From: Phanerodontia chrysosporium
Taxonomy: Eukaryota > Basidiomycota > Agaricomycetes > Polyporales > Phanerochaetaceae
Reading direction: 5' to 3'
Length of the DNA stretch: 64,000 bases
NCBI GenBank assembly: GCA_001910725.1
Contig: MJGA01000011.1
Coordinates: 124,001 to 188,000, forward strand
Part shown: positions 1 to 12,030 of the stretch, piece by piece
How the letters are laid out: every line of letters starts with the position of its first letter
How positions within the stretch are numbered: the stretch's first letter is position 1
The notes under the pieces: model-generated
Told to the model about the DNA's origin: nothing
Seen by the model: only the letters and a program-made list of their open reading frames with translations
Databases searched by the model: none
Program-made: the position numbers and the translations under genes

Positions 1-3000
1 GAGACAGAGACGAAAATTTTCTGTGCGAAGTGACACATTGAATAACGAAACATACCGCAAGAGGTATGGGGAACTCCGAAAAGGGAAATCGCATCAATAT
101 ATGGCCCCACATATGTCAGTCTGTCAAGATTCTGACGGAACTGCGAGTTTTCTTGCTTGTAAACTCTATATTTTCACTCTCCAATAATACCGACAGCTGA
201 AAGACAACAAGAAGTCCGAGTGAAAGAAGAATGCTAAAAAAAACAACGCCGCAGGTTTGAACCTGCACGCTCGAAAATAACCTACACATCGCGTCGGCCG
301 CTAGGCCACCAGTGTACAAGTTTGATTGGGACAGTAGTCCCCATGGTCATCGCGCGCTATCCCAGGACATGGCTCTCGAGCCAGAGGCCTTCGCCGCGCT
401 ATATTCCGGGCATGGTCGACCGAAATTTCGGCCCCTCAGACGCGCTATCCGCGGACATGCACTGGCGGGAGCTTCCGGGGTCCTACCATGGCACGCACAG
501 AGTTCACTTCGTCAGAAGCTTCCCCAGGGATCAGCGCTCTGCCGGCAACTACTTTGGGAGCCCCCAGATCTCAGATCCCGCCCATGCATTAGCCTTTTCC
601 ATCACCATCGATGCTCTCGCCGCGTCGTAGCCCGCACGGCCTCGCCGTCCCGCCGCGCCTCCAGTGAAACACGCCCGGTCCTCTCGGCTCCGCATCGTCA
701 GCCTACTCATATTGCGCTGCGCAGGGACCCCCGCGTCTCAGATCGTCGTCTCCGATTGCACGCCTGAGATCGGTAATATAACATCCAGGACCTTCCATTC
801 GCCCCACCGGCCGGGTGTGGCAACCCTGTGTCACCGCGCAACACAGCACGAAGCATCCCGATAAAGATAGGCGTCGCACGCAAGGCGTCCGGCAAGCGGT
901 CCTGCAGATCACCCTGTGCGCGTGACGCGCCCCCTCCGCGAAGCAGCAAAGGGACTGCCTGTTGCGAACACAATGGCGTGGACAATGGAGAGGGAGCCCC
1001 GTCGCGAGGGCGTCGCAGCCCGCGAAAAGTCCTGCATGCTCCTCGGACGGGAGCCCTGCTGCTGACCAAACACGCATGCAAAAAAGAGCCCGAACGCCAT
1101 GTCGCACAGCGCAGTCGGACGAGAGCGCGAGATGCTTCCGGCGGCATGGCGCGGGGCCATCACCGATCTGGCACTTTGCGCGTGATACGTAACAATCAAA
1201 TTGCCACTGCGGGCGCGGGGGCACATGGGTGCGGTCGCCGTTTCCGGGGGACAGCCCGCCACGCCCGCGCGCGCGCCCGCGATCTGCACCTTGCCCCAAA
1301 TCGATGCGATGAAGAAAAATAGAAGGGGGCGCCGGACGGCCGGTGATTGATGGCGAGGGAGCCCGTCGGCAGGGTACAGGGCCCAGAACCACGTGCGCCG
1401 CAAACTTTGACGGTGACGCGGGGCGAGAAAACGGCTGGCGCGCGCGGCAACTGCCCGGACGTGCATCAGGCACGCGCAAGCGGTTTTCCCGGGTCGGCCG
1501 TCAGCGCCCCTTACGCCCCGCCCGCGTCGGCGCCAGCGCAGCACTGCCACCGCCCCGCTGGGCTCGTCCCGGGTCCGAGGAGCGGCCGCACATCGCATGA
1601 CGCCGCGCCGCGCGCCCCTGTGGCGCCGCGCCCCCCTTTGCCCTGCGATGCGCTATCGCAACGGGCCATGTGCTCACGCCCCCTCTCGCCTCGACTGCAT
1701 GCCAACTTAGCGTCCGCCTATGCCAGCATCCGCCGCGCGCGCTGATGGGGAATGGATGCCCCGCACAGAAACACGGCTGCGCGTTCCCAGCGCAGTGGGG
1801 GCCCGCGGCAGAAGCAGCACACACCTGGGTCAAAGCACACACACGCGCGCGCGCGCGACCTGGGCCTCTGATCACGAAGCACCCGCGGCGAAGCACCGGT
1901 TTTGGGGGCGGCGTCCCCGCGGGCGCGACGGATATGGGCTGGCGCAGGCTGGGCGTGTGTGCGGCTGATTATCATCGTGCGACGGCGATCGCCCATCGGC
2001 TGCCATATCGGGCGCGCGAGACGGCGCCTAGCGCAGTTCCCCCCGCGCGCAGAACGTGGGCCGCGCCGCTGATTGGCTCCGCGGGGGCCCCGGGAAATCG
2101 GGCACAGGCCCAGCGCGCAACGCATGGGATCGCCCAGCGTGGCTTAGCCTACGCAGTGCAAAGCACCGGCTGCTTTCTCGGCAGGACTGACGTCTCGCGA
2201 CAGATACGCCGGACGGTCGCATGCATCCTTGGCAGGGTGAGTGGGCGCGTCCACCCGGCGCATTGACGTGCGTGGGCGACGCTGTGCCTGTTGCCGGGAC
2301 GACCGCGCTCTGTTGTTCACCACACAACTCGCTCATGCGAAAGCCACAATATGCACGCAACACGTTCCCTGAATCTTCGCGGGACCACACACTCGCCCTC
2401 CGCGCTCTAGGCCCCACCCTGCCCTCCAAGCGTCGCCAGACGCACCCGCAGGTCGGGCGCGGCGGCATCCCCGAGGGGCGTACGCGCACAGCGGCGCGGC
2501 GCTGGAGCGGGGCGCGTGCGCGGCCCTGCACAACCCACCGTCACTTGACCTTGCGCCATCCTGGGACGCCGCTTCCCCGCTTTGCGCGGCAAGAGACAAG
2601 ACCCTGCGCTGGGCGCGCGCCGCGACGCTACAAGGTTCGCCTCCCCGCACGCGAGATCAGCATCTGCCCAACGCGTGTTTAGAGGCGGTCGTTGCCGCAT
2701 GCGGCGCAGGACCCTGCGGGTGGGCCGCAGCAGCCCTTCGCACGCACACACGCGGGTGGGTCCCTGGGAGCGTGCACCCGCGCGCGCGCCCGTGCGGGGG
2801 GCCCTGCCAGACAGGCTCTGCGCAGCGGCCGCGAGCCTCATGTGCCCTCGCACGCACTAGCAGCAGATCGCCAAGGGTCCCGGTCTCTCGCGTGTGTCGA
2901 CGGAAACGCCGAGTGTCATGCAATGCCACGTTCGAGGCGCCGCTGTACGAATGGCCGCCGCCGATCGGGGATCGTCCTCGCCCGGACGCTGTGCGTGCGA

Positions 3001-3443
3001 TTTCGCGGGCTGGTGTCATGGCAGAGTGGGGACGTCCAGGACGTTTGCGTGTTGCCGATGTCATGGGCGGAACAGAAACGCCCAATAGAGCAGGCGGCCC
3101 CTTGTCGCACTCTGTTTGATTTTTCTGACAGGTTGATGGGAGCAAGAGCCGGGTGACGGCACGTCTAAAAAACACTGCCGAGGAAAATGAAAGGACCTGT
3201 GTGCCCTCCCTCGTCCCGACGCGCGCGGACGCGCCCCCGACGACGGACCCCGTGGGAATGCCTGTCACGTGCGTGTAACTGTCACGTCACGCTGTGCGCT
3301 CATCGAATGTTGTCGAAGGCACCCGAGGCCTGCACGGCGACGTCGACAGCACGACTCACCGTTCTCTCTTTCTCTCCACCTCACACCCACCACACGCAAC
3401 ACACCCCCGAGCTGCACGAACGCGCGCGCGCGCGGAGACAAGG
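1..3443. other. GC-rich gene-free stretch
   Basis: I see no convincing gene here on either strand. Apart from the first 300 bases, which are more AT-rich, the DNA is very rich in G, C and CpG, so long open frames appear on both strands by chance. None has a splice-consistent continuation, a recognisable domain or balanced amino-acid usage (they are Arg/Ala/Pro/Gly-rich in every frame). Short alternating purine-pyrimidine tracts of CA/CG repeats occur near 1828-1858 and 3418-3434. The last roughly 150 bases before 3444 are pyrimidine-rich and could serve as promoter and leader of the SERF gene. Confidence 0.6.
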
Positions 3444-3850
3444 ATGACCCGTGAGTGCCCTCGCGCGCTTCTGGCGCGGGTTCGCTGACGAGCTGCGATT
3501 GCGGTGGTCCTCTGTGTGTGGTACAGGTGGTAACCAGCGTGAGATGGACCGCGCGAAGGCGCAGAAGAAGCTGCAGGCGCTGCAGAAGAGCAAGGCCAAG
3601 GAGAGCGCGGCGTCGCTCCAGAAGCGCAGAGAACAGTGCGTGCCCCCCTTGTCCCCTCCATTCCGCCCGCACTCACTCGCCACGGCTCCTCCGCGCAGAG
3701 ACGCAGCGATACTGAGGGAGAAGCAGAAGGTATGATGGGTGCCTGTGCGCTGCGAATGCGTTTTGCCCGGACTGCTGACGTCTGTTGCAGAAAAAGGAGG
3801 AGGAGAAGGCCGCCGCTGCTGCTGCTGCTGCAGGGGGAGGCAAGAAATAA
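3444..3850 (+). CDS. SERF/4F5-family small EDRK-rich protein
   Basis: Small nuclear/cytosolic protein of the 4F5 (SERF) family; members are about 60-80 residues and very basic, and animal and worm homologues modify protein aggregation. Four exons: 3444-3450, 3527-3635, 3699-3729 and 3791-3850, all GT-AG, giving 68 residues. The spliced start reads MTRGNQRE, the family hallmark, followed by an Arg/Lys-rich helix, then AAILREKQKKKEEEK and an Ala run ending GGGKK. The first coding exon is only 7 nt, so the start codon and hallmark are invisible without splicing; an intron right after ATGACCC restores the MTRG motif. It is an isolated gene in GC-rich DNA with no partner nearby. Identification is firm from the N-terminus. 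The cellular role in fungi is not known to me. Confidence 0.9.
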
Positions 3851-6550
3851 CAACGGCTCCGGGCGATCCCCGCCCGCGCACCGATCCCGCCAACGACGGT
3901 GCGCTCCGTGCTCTTGCTGCTGCCCCTGCACCCTCCCGCTCCTGCCCGGGGTCCGGACCATGCCACGCTCTTCGGCCCTCTCATGTTCTGTCTCGCTTCT
4001 GCTTACTCGCATCGTGTCTCTCCCAATATCTTAATGCCGCCACACGCCTTCCCCATGTATTCTTAGGTCCAATGCCCATATACACCTGCTACGCTACATG
4101 CTTGGAAACGAGCGCGATCCGCCGGGCACGCTCCTCTGGCGTGCGCTGCTACGCCACCGCGTCTATATCACAGGCCTCAGACTCACGCAGGTATGTATAC
4201 GCTCGTCATGGCGTCGGGTGCACAGCGCAGGCGATCGTCGACGTGGCACGCGCGCCAGGGGCGCCTCGCGGGCGCGACTGGACCCACAATGCGGCCGCGG
4301 TTCCCACAGGGACGGGGCGTGGAAGACGTCCGGAGGAACACCGCCACATCGCACACGAACGTGCCCCGGGCAGAACGCAGCCTGAGGGGGAACCCTGTTT
4401 TTCTCTTCGCGCTGCTGTGTTATCGCGCGACCCCTTCTGACGCGGAACGGCGCCCCCCTTGGCGGAGACTGTATATCGCGGCACGACAGTGATGCGCGGC
4501 GCACGAAACCCAGAGGTGCGGGTCACGAAAGCGTAAACATGTTATCTGTCTGCACGCTTCCCCTCCTGCGGGCGAGCGTTGGCTGTGGGAGCCCCGACGC
4601 CCGATACGGGCGCGCGGTGCGCTGTAGAGCTGGGCTATGTATATGCCTCCGCGCGGAGGCCACCAACCTTGGCACTTCTCTCTCGCTGTTCTGCCTCCGC
4701 GGCGTGCGGCTCAGGAGGCCCGCACATGAGGCCTCTTTCTGTCAATGTGCCTTTCGGTGTGCCTGCGCAGTACGCCACCTGAACAGGAAAGGAGGGGCGG
4801 GCCCCTGCTGCAACCTCGCTGCTCCCGCAGGACGCCGCCATTGCACATGATATATAGACCCGCGCCGCGGGCCCCCTTCCGTGGTGTGGAGCGCGAAACA
4901 CGTCGCACGGCTCGCCCGCGATCGCGGCCCCCCGCCTCACAGCTGCCGGCTGCGGCGCCGGGAGCCTGGTGCCCCCGAGCGCGGAATAACCGCGGCGGAC
5001 GCAACCCACCTGATCCCGTGGCGAGGGGCCAACGCCCTTTTGTCTGACGGTGTTTTGATGGCGTGTTGTGCCTGGCTGGTGATCGCACAGATGGACGTAT
5101 ATATCAGTGGGTGTCGCTGCGCGCGTCGTCAGGGGGGAGCAGCGCGCCCCCGGGTTGATCCTCGCGCGTGCGCCGAGACTCTGCGTGTGGCGCAGCTGAG
5201 CGCATCGTGCACGGGGAAGCGCGTGCGTCATCGCACCGCAAAAAGCGACGCTCGTGTCCATTCCGAGAATAACCGGACGTGTGTGTGTCTCCCATCTCGG
5301 AAAACTCTGTCGGAAAACGATTTGGCAGACAGGCTCCATCGCGCGGGAGACGCCGCCCGCCCGTCCGGAAATGCTAAATGCGCTGCCTCTCGCGCCCAGG
5401 TGCGGCGGAAGGGGGACCCTGGATGTGGGGGGCGGTGGTGCGCTGCCGTGATTGCCACCGCGCGACAGGCACGGGGGCTGCATCTCGCACTGCAGCCGCG
5501 GCCGCCGCATATGCTTACTTATCATCGTTGTGCGCAGCAGGCGCCCGGCGTCCGCGGGGCGAGACCCTGCATTCGCGAAGAACGCGGGCGATGAAAGTGC
5601 GACGACCCCGGTGTCTCGGGGCGCCACCGTACGCCGCACGCGGCCCTCGACCGACGAGCCCAGGCGCGCCTTCCCAGCTTCGAGCTTCCGGGTGCGTCTC
5701 TCTCCCTGCGGGTCGACGGGGGCGCCTCGACGTCCCTGGAGGCCCGGTGGCTTTCGGGGCCCCATGGCCAACGGGGACCCTGGGCACACTCGCATGCGAA
5801 ACAGAGACCACGGCCAGGACGCGCGATCGACGGCCATGGCGACGGGGCCCGCGGAGCCGAGAGGGACCACTGCAGTGGCCCACATTCCCGACAGAGACTC
5901 CCGCGCGGCGCACATATACGCCCAGGCACCGCATGCCCATTGGGCGATTGCGTGCGCAGGGGGGCGTGGAGGGACGGGCCAACAGGACTGCGATAGACTG
6001 CTGGATGGCCCGACAGCTTCTAGCCCGCCGACGAGTGTCCTCGCGCGGCTTCGCAGACTCGCGGCGCGCCAGAAGCCCCGCGGGCAGCCGGGTGCGGCAG
6101 GACGGGGGTGCCACGTCTGCCCATTGGGGCTGGTGTGACGTGAGCCGCGGCTTCGCGCGGGAGAGGACGTGTGCGGGATGCGCGAAGCCCCATTTTCACG
6201 CGCGTGGAGCCCGCAGGGTCTGGGCGGACATGAAGCGACGTGCCGTGACGTGGCTTCTGCACTTCTTCGTATCGCGCGCGCAAGGCCCGGGGGTGGCGAT
6301 AACAGGGTTCTCATGACGATGCCCTGCAGTGTCAAAACGAGCACATATCAACGATCGCGCGCGCCTGTCAGTAGCTGCAGCAGACATCGATATCTGCCAG
6401 AGAGCTGTCAGCACAGCGCTCGCACGTGTGCTGCGCGTTCGTCTCCGGGGGCCTGCGAAGCCGCGATCCCGGATAGCAGAACAGGGGGAGAGGCGCAGAC
6501 GTCAGCAGATGTATATATACCCAGAACACAAACATGCATGTCTGCGAATG
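3851..6550. other. GC-rich gene-free stretch with scattered TATATA islets
   Basis: No gene can be supported. The DNA is GC- and CpG-rich with isolated AT islets (for example near 4077, 4192, 4850, 5097 and 6511). The longest open frame, about 569 codons on the minus strand at 4635-6344, is overlapped by equally long frames on the other strand. Its composition is that of random GC-rich sequence, with no domain or intron logic, so I treat it as chance. The right edge abuts the 3' end of the BRR6 gene. Confidence 0.55.
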
Positions 6551-7957
6551 CTACGACACGTCCTGCGCCGACCCGTTCTCGAGCTTCCGCCGCCGCGGGG
6601 GCAGCTCCTCCACGGTCGGCGGCGCCCATCCCTTTCCCCAGCCCGGCGGCGCCCCGAGCACGGCGTGCGGGTACGCCGCGGGCGCGAGCGGATACACCGG
6701 GGCTGCTGGCGGCGGCGCGGGCGCCGGGTGGTGCCGCGCGCGGTACAGCGACAACAGGCTGTTCACGAACACAGTGAGGAACGAGAGCGAGGTCAGCGTG
6801 AATGCCTGCGCGGCGCGTCAGCGTTCTGCAGGCGGGGAGGTAAAGAGGCGCGGGGCCACGCACGAGGGTCTTCCATGATATGGGCTCCACGAAGCCGTTC
6901 ACGACCTCCGCGATGAGCTCCGCGCCGACGCGCGCGCGCCCGACCTTGGTTGGGTCGCGGTTCATGCACGTCTCCCACTGCCCGCACTGGTGCGCCATCG
7001 CAGGGATCGGACGCGACGCGCACAGGTTCGTCTTGTAATGGAGTGCACATTGTGCGATTTCCTGTACGATGTCTGTACACACCAAAATGCACATCAACGG
7101 ACAATTGAGCGAGAGTACGAGAGATGCCAACGGCGGACGCACCCATGGAGTACTCGGCGATGCGGTGCTCGACGTCCCGCTGCACCGTAAGGATGAACTG
7201 CAGCAAAAGATACAGGAACAGCAGCACCAGCGACAGGTTGAAGAAAAACTGGAGGTACCTAGCCCGCCCGTGTCAGCACACCTCCTCACCGCAGAGACAG
7301 ACAAACGTACCCCAGAAGCACATACGGCGTGTCCGACTTGGGCGGTGCTGGCGCAGGCATGTTCAGCGTGTAGTGGTTTGACGTCTTCTGCGTCACCGGC
7401 TGCGCAGCGTCGTCGTCCTCGCTCTCGGCCGCGCTGTCTTCCGCGTCGCCCGCGCGCGCACGCGCCTGCGCGCTGCGCTCCCGCTGCCTGCGGCGTGAGC
7501 GGTACACACGCTTGAGCCCGCCGAGCGCGATGCGGCGGTCCCTGCTGCGCTCCTCGTCGTCGTGCGCGCCGGGCTCCGCGGGCTTCGTCGGCGGGCTCGC
7601 GTCCGCCATGTCGACGTCGCGGATCTCGGCGTACGCCCCGCTCGGCGGCACCCACGCGTCGCGGTGCGGCGTCGCGGGCGCGGGCACGCTCAGCATGAAC
7701 GGGATGTTCGTCGGCATGCTCCCGAATGTCGGCGCCGCGGCCGCGGCCGCGCACGCGCGCGCGTCCAGCTCGGCGAGCGGCCCTGCGGGGCGCGGTGTTG
7801 GCGGCGGAGACGGCAGCGAGGGGGCAAGCGGAGACGTACGTTTGCGCGGCGTGCTCGGGTCGCCGCCCTGCGCCCACACGGGCCTCACGGCGGGGCGCGA
7901 GGTGTACTCAAAGTCCATGGGGCTCTCCGTCGAGCGTGCGCTGTAGAACGTGGACAT
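6551..7957 (-). CDS. BRR6/BRL1-type nuclear-envelope protein
   Basis: Integral nuclear-envelope/ER protein of the Brr6 family. Yeast Brr6 and Brl1 act in nuclear-pore assembly and membrane-lipid homeostasis. Exons (minus): 7957-7311, 7258-7143, 7072-6864 and 6805-6551; all phases agree and give 408 residues. The N-terminal half (about residues 1-210) is Pro/Ala/Ser-rich and basic, without a domain. The C-terminal core has a first membrane segment (LQFFFNLSLVLLFLYLLL), then a lumenal loop with four cysteines (CALHYKTNLC, later CGQWETC) expected to form the family's two disulfides, then a second membrane segment after ISWKTL. The tail is Pro/Ala-rich. The start is the first ATG in frame with exon 1 that leaves a normal 5' region. 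It is divergent from ClpP. BRR6 versus BRL1 orthology cannot be separated here. Confidence 0.88.
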
Positions 7958-8264
7958 CTTGGCATGCGTTGTCGCTATTTTTGCAGGCCCACGTGCGTAG
8001 ATGCAGATCGGAAGGTCGTCAGGGTGGCAGAAGGGACGGCGCGGGCGAGGAGAGGAACCCAACCGTCGAGGTCGAGACGAAGGGGAACAGACCAAACGCC
8101 CTTGGCGCCCAATTAGCACGCGTGGGTCACGTGGCGCTGCGCTGCCCACGTCGCGCGCTTCTCTCCCGCCCGCTGCTTGTCCCCGACTTGCGTGCGCGGC
8201 GACGGTGCCCCTTATCCCCTCGCTCCTCATCTCGCCGCTCAGCGGGCTTTCTACGACGACAGGC
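7958..8264. promoter_or_regulatory. Divergent promoter between BRR6 and ClpP
   Basis: About 300 bases separate two outward-pointing start codons, so both promoters must lie here. A CACGTG E-box palindrome sits at 8128-8133, within a longer direct run of CGTG/CACG motifs. No clear TATA box is seen. Shared regulation of the two genes is inference only. Confidence 0.5.
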
Positions 8265-9418
8265 ATGCTTGCACGGACCTCTCTGAAGAGTGCGGCTCGA
8301 GTTCCTCGGGCGAATGTTGCGGCGCGAGGTGCAGCACTTCGGCGGTTCCACCCGCTCGCAGGCAACTGGGACGGAGCGAGGAACCCCGTCACTGGAAACC
8401 TGGTACCCATGGTCATAGAACAAACAGTGCGTGCTGCATCTTTGGCTGATGGAGGACGAGCTGACACCCGGCGGGTACCAGGGCCGCGGAGAGCGCAGCT
8501 ACGACATCTTCTCTCGCCTGCTCAGGGAGCGAGTGGTCATGCTGTACGGCCCGGTGCGTGGTCCAGTCAAAGATGCGCCGCATTGTGCTAAGCTTTTGTT
8601 AGATTCGTGACACCGACTCGGCGCTGCTCGTGTCGCAGCTGCTTTTTCTGGAGGCCGAGGAGACGTCGAAGCCCATTCATCTGTACATCAACTCGCCCGG
8701 GGGCAGTGTGACGGCCGGATTGGCGATATACGACACAGTGAGTGGCTGATGCCGCCGTTTCATTCATCTGGCGCTCATTAATGCAGATGTAGATGCAGGT
8801 ATGTCCGGCTGCCCGCGCGAGATGGCACGCTGCTCACCGGATGAACAGTACGTTTCGTCGCCGATCCACACGTACTGCGTGGGGCAGGCGTGCTCCATGG
8901 GCTCGTTGCTGTTGGCCGCAGGCGAGAAGGGCAAGCGCCACGCGCTCCCCAACTCCAGCATTATGATCCACCGTGCGTGTCTGGGCTAGCGTACCTGGGT
9001 CCAGGGGGTCTGATCGTCGCCCGCAGAACCGTCCGGAGGCGCATCGGGCCAGGCCTCGGACATCGCCATCCATGCACGCGAGATACTGAGAGTGCGCGAG
9101 GCCCTCACACGCATCTATCAGCGGCACTGCGGGAAGCCGGGCGAGAGCGTCGAGGACGGCATGCAGCGCTTCGGTGCGTCACGATGCTCATACGTCTGTT
9201 CCTCGCCATCCTGACCTCTTCCGAAATCAAACAGAGAAAGCGCTTGAGCGCGACTACTTCTTGACAGGTGCGCCTATCTCTTGGGGACGGGCTGTGCCAC
9301 TTCCCCGTTGGCGGTGTTTCGGTGATTGACGAGTTTGCTTGCAGCGCAAGAAGCACTCGAGTTCGGAATCGTGGACAGCGTCTTGGAGAGGCGCCCAAAG
9401 TCTGATACCGACTTGTAG
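8265..9418 (+). CDS. Mitochondrial ATP-dependent Clp protease proteolytic subunit ClpP
   Basis: Serine peptidase (S14) that forms the tetradecameric chamber of mitochondrial ClpXP. Eight exons: 8265-8426, 8482-8553, 8603-8737, 8793-8798, 8849-8972, 9027-9173, 9235-9267 and 9345-9418; total 250 residues, normal for the family. The first 45 or so residues are Arg/Ala/Ser-rich with few acids, a typical mitochondrial presequence. Hallmarks in order: RIL-type core [16 protein letters not shown], nucleophile Ser in GQACSMGS, catalytic His in IMIHQPSGG, and catalytic Asp in the segment around [18 protein letters not shown]. Exon 4 is a 6-nt micro-exon encoding Met-Gln; without it the conserved YDTMQY helix loses two residues. 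Introns are 49-77 nt. ClpP is found in many but not all fungi, so its presence is informative. Confidence 0.95.
8793..8798 (+). other. 6-nt micro-exon of ClpP
   Basis: ATGCAG is flanked by an acceptor (gatgtag) and a donor (gtatgt). It keeps phase 0 on both sides and supplies Met-Gln of the conserved ClpP segment YDTMQY. The earlier AG, eight bases upstream, would bring an in-frame TAG. Confidence 0.85.
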
Positions 9419-10010
9419 ACGCAGGCGTGTTGATGTCGTCAGCCATAGTGTAGGGTGCCTTGAGAATGCGAGCGATCAATGTTGGATGTATATCCAGCCC
9501 CCCAGCGTTCGCCGGCCATCCGCTCCTGCACGGACCCAGCACCGTGCCTCATTTCCCGCTCATGACTCCCACGTCGGACGGCCGACAGCCCAACAACCGC
9601 ATCAGGAGGATTAATGACTTACTAACCGCGGTCTTGTGAAGGGTCATGCCCTGCGCAGCCGGTCCGTCGGTCCTCTTACAGCAGCTGTCCCACCACAGCC
9701 GAGCGTGCACGTCCCGCAGGGTGAACGATATTGCCAGGGTCGGGTGGCGTTTCACACACCTGAGGTTCTCAGATTCATTGTGTCTATCAGTGAGTCAAAG
9801 GGTCATGGACCCTCTGGAGCTTGCCTCGCGGGTGCCATTGTGCACCCGCGAAGGGCAGCTGACCGTGCCCCGCAGCGAAAGCGGCTCCCCGAAGAATTCC
9901 CGCCGCTCTACTTATCCTCGCCTTCCACATACAAGGGCGGCCTCGCGCTTCGTGCCTCACATACGAGCCATCCCCCCATTCGCCGCCACGGCCCATCACC
10001 ATCTGTCGCA
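9419..10010. other. Intergenic, ClpP 3' region and oxygenase promoter
   Basis: About 590 bases with no supported gene. It should hold the ClpP 3' UTR and the promoter of the following oxygenase gene. Small open frames on both strands have no splice continuity. Confidence 0.5.
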
Positions 10011-11196
10011 ATGGCTCAGCAATACAAAGCCCTCACACGTACGTGCTTCTCCTTCCGATCGCACGTTCCGAGTGGGACCATCGTGGCGCTGACACGGGCT
10101 GTCCGGACATGGCTTCATTGCCGCAGCGGAACAGGTCGACTTCTTCATGGAGCACGGCTATGTGATCATCAAGCAGGCGTTCACACGCGAGCAGGCCGCG
10201 GACTTCACCAAGGAGATGTGGATTCGCCTGGGAATGGACCCGAACGACAAGTCGACATGGACCCAGGAGCGCACGAACATGCCTGTGACCAAGCGCGTGC
10301 GGGTGAGCGAGTTCGCACCCAAGGTACGGCCCCCTTCTCCCGCATGCCGTGCCGCGCGTGAGACAGCCGTCGCTGACCGAACCTCCGCGGGGCGCGCCCC
10401 ATAGGCCTGGGAGGCGATCACGGAGCTCTGCGGCGGCGAGGACCGCGTCGACGTCGAGGCGTCGACGTGGGGCGACTCCTTCATCGTGAACCTCGGCACG
10501 CCCGCGCTCGAGGGCGCGCCGCCCGTGCCGCCGCTCGCGCTCGACAACTGGCACGTCGACGGCGACTTCTTCGTGCACTTCCTCGACTCGCCCGAGCAGG
10601 CGCTGCTCGTGATCCCGCTCTTCTCCGACATCGTGCCCGGCGGCGGCGGGACGTACATCGCGACGGACGGCATCGACATCATCGCGCGCTACCTCGCGGA
10701 CCACCCCGAGGGCGTCGTCCCCGAGGACCGCACGTTCCGCCCCGCGTACCTGCCCGGCCCCGCCGAGCAGCACGTCGGCCACCCCGGCTTCTGGTCGCAC
10801 ATGGAGGAGATCAAGCGCTGCACGCGCTTCGTCGAGCTCACGGGCGAGACGGGCGACGTCGTGCTCATGCACCCGCTCATGATGCACTCCGCGTCGAAGA
10901 ACGTGCGCCGTCTCCCGCGTGTGATCACGAACCCGCCCGTCGGCGTGCGCGAGCCGTTCAACTTCAACCGCGAGGACCCGCGCGAGTTCAGCCTCGTCGA
11001 GCGCAAGACGCTCAAGGCCCTCGGTGTCGACCGCCTCGACTTCAAGCCCACGGCCGAGAGGAGGCAGGTCGTCCCCAAGAGGGTGCTCATTCAGAAGGCG
11101 ATGTTGGAGCTGGAGATGAAACGGCTGGAGGAGGTGAAGCGGAAGAGCGAGCAGGCGAGCCCTGCGTCGACGCCTGTCCCCGTCGCTGTTGCTTGA
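10011..11196 (+). CDS. Phytanoyl-CoA dioxygenase-like Fe(II)/2-oxoglutarate oxygenase
   Basis: Predicted non-heme iron oxygenase of the PhyH/clavaminate-synthase-like fold. Three exons: 10011-10038, 10127-10323 and 10405-11196, all in phase, 338 residues. The N-terminal MAQQYKALTPEQVDFFMEHGYV matches the typical PhyH entry helix ending in GYVII. The iron triad is visible: His and Asp in NWHVDGDFF (HxD) and a distal His in MMHSASKN, with Arg in LPRVITNPP as probable 2-oxoglutarate anchor. A 30-residue Glu/Lys-rich helix ends the protein. The third exon has almost pure G/C third positions, unlike exons 1-2 and the neighbours. No targeting peptide is evident. Substrate unknown: fungal members of this group act on many metabolites, and no biosynthetic cluster surrounds it. 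Confidence 0.85.
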
Positions 11197-11807
11197 AGAT
11201 GTTCGGTATAATCACATATCTGTTCGCATGATTTGAAGTAGTCGCTTTGTATAACCTATAAAATACAGTCGGCGTCCATCTACATAATGAGTCAGTGACG
11301 ATGAGCAGAGTGTCTCGCTTGACAGAATATTGATGATAGAGCTATGACATAGATACGACAAACGTAGACATAGATCCCACACAGCAGATTGTGACAGTGT
11401 GAAGCGCGTTTAGGTCAGGGGGGTCGGGTAAGCATATAGTTCGCAACGATACAGACCTATAGATCCGGACGACACCGAACCCTTGGAAAGGACTAATGGA
11501 AGTGAGGCCAATAGCTGGACAGCTTCGGAAGAGCGAATGAGCCTGGTGGAAGGTACCAAAGCTGTCTAAGGCTTTCCCCAATCAAATAGCCCGTCGAACA
11601 CATGAAGACGGGCCAAACAACAAGAGAAGCGACTAGTCCGCTGACCGCCACCGTCACCAGGAGGATTGTGTCAGGGATGCGTGTCCCATGGGTAATGGCG
11701 CGCAGTACGCATGCGGAGGCGAGAGTCGTAATAAGATTCACTACGCCGGACGCGAGGAGCCCGGCAATAGCGATTCGCCACAACGAGTGCTCCAGCGGCG
11801 TCGGAAA

Positions 11808-12030
11808 CTGCATCTGGAAAAATGGGGAAGTGTACATAGCTGTAGATAGGTCTTGTAGGTCATTTAGCACCGTAGACTAGTCCCAAATATATAGGTATTT
11901 GTAGGCGGCCGAGTGGCAAATGTAGGCCAAAAGTAGGCACCATAGGCGAACAGCGAGATGTTATAGAGTATGTAGGTTCGTAGGTACATATACTACGTAG
12001 GCCAGATAGAGGGCATAGGCTATATAGTAT
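11808..12030. repeat. Left terminal/subterminal repeats of the Plavaka element
   Basis: Terminal CTGCATCTGG is followed over about 200 bases by many copies of TGTAGG, GTAGGC and ATAGGC, all in the same orientation. Such short subterminal motifs are the usual transposase binding sites of CACTA elements. Confidence 0.65.

Noticed and set aside
1..300. Possible telomere or subtelomere at the window start
   Set aside because: No tandem TTAGGG-type repeat; the AT-rich 300 bases look like ordinary intergenic DNA.
4635..6344. 569-codon minus-strand open frame
   Set aside because: Lies in very GC-rich DNA where stop codons are rare. Equally long frames overlap it on the other strand, composition is Arg/Ala/Pro/Gly-rich, and no domain or intron structure is visible.
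10033..10887. 284-codon minus-strand frame opposite the oxygenase
   Set aside because: Mirror frame caused by G/C third-position bias in the oxygenase gene.
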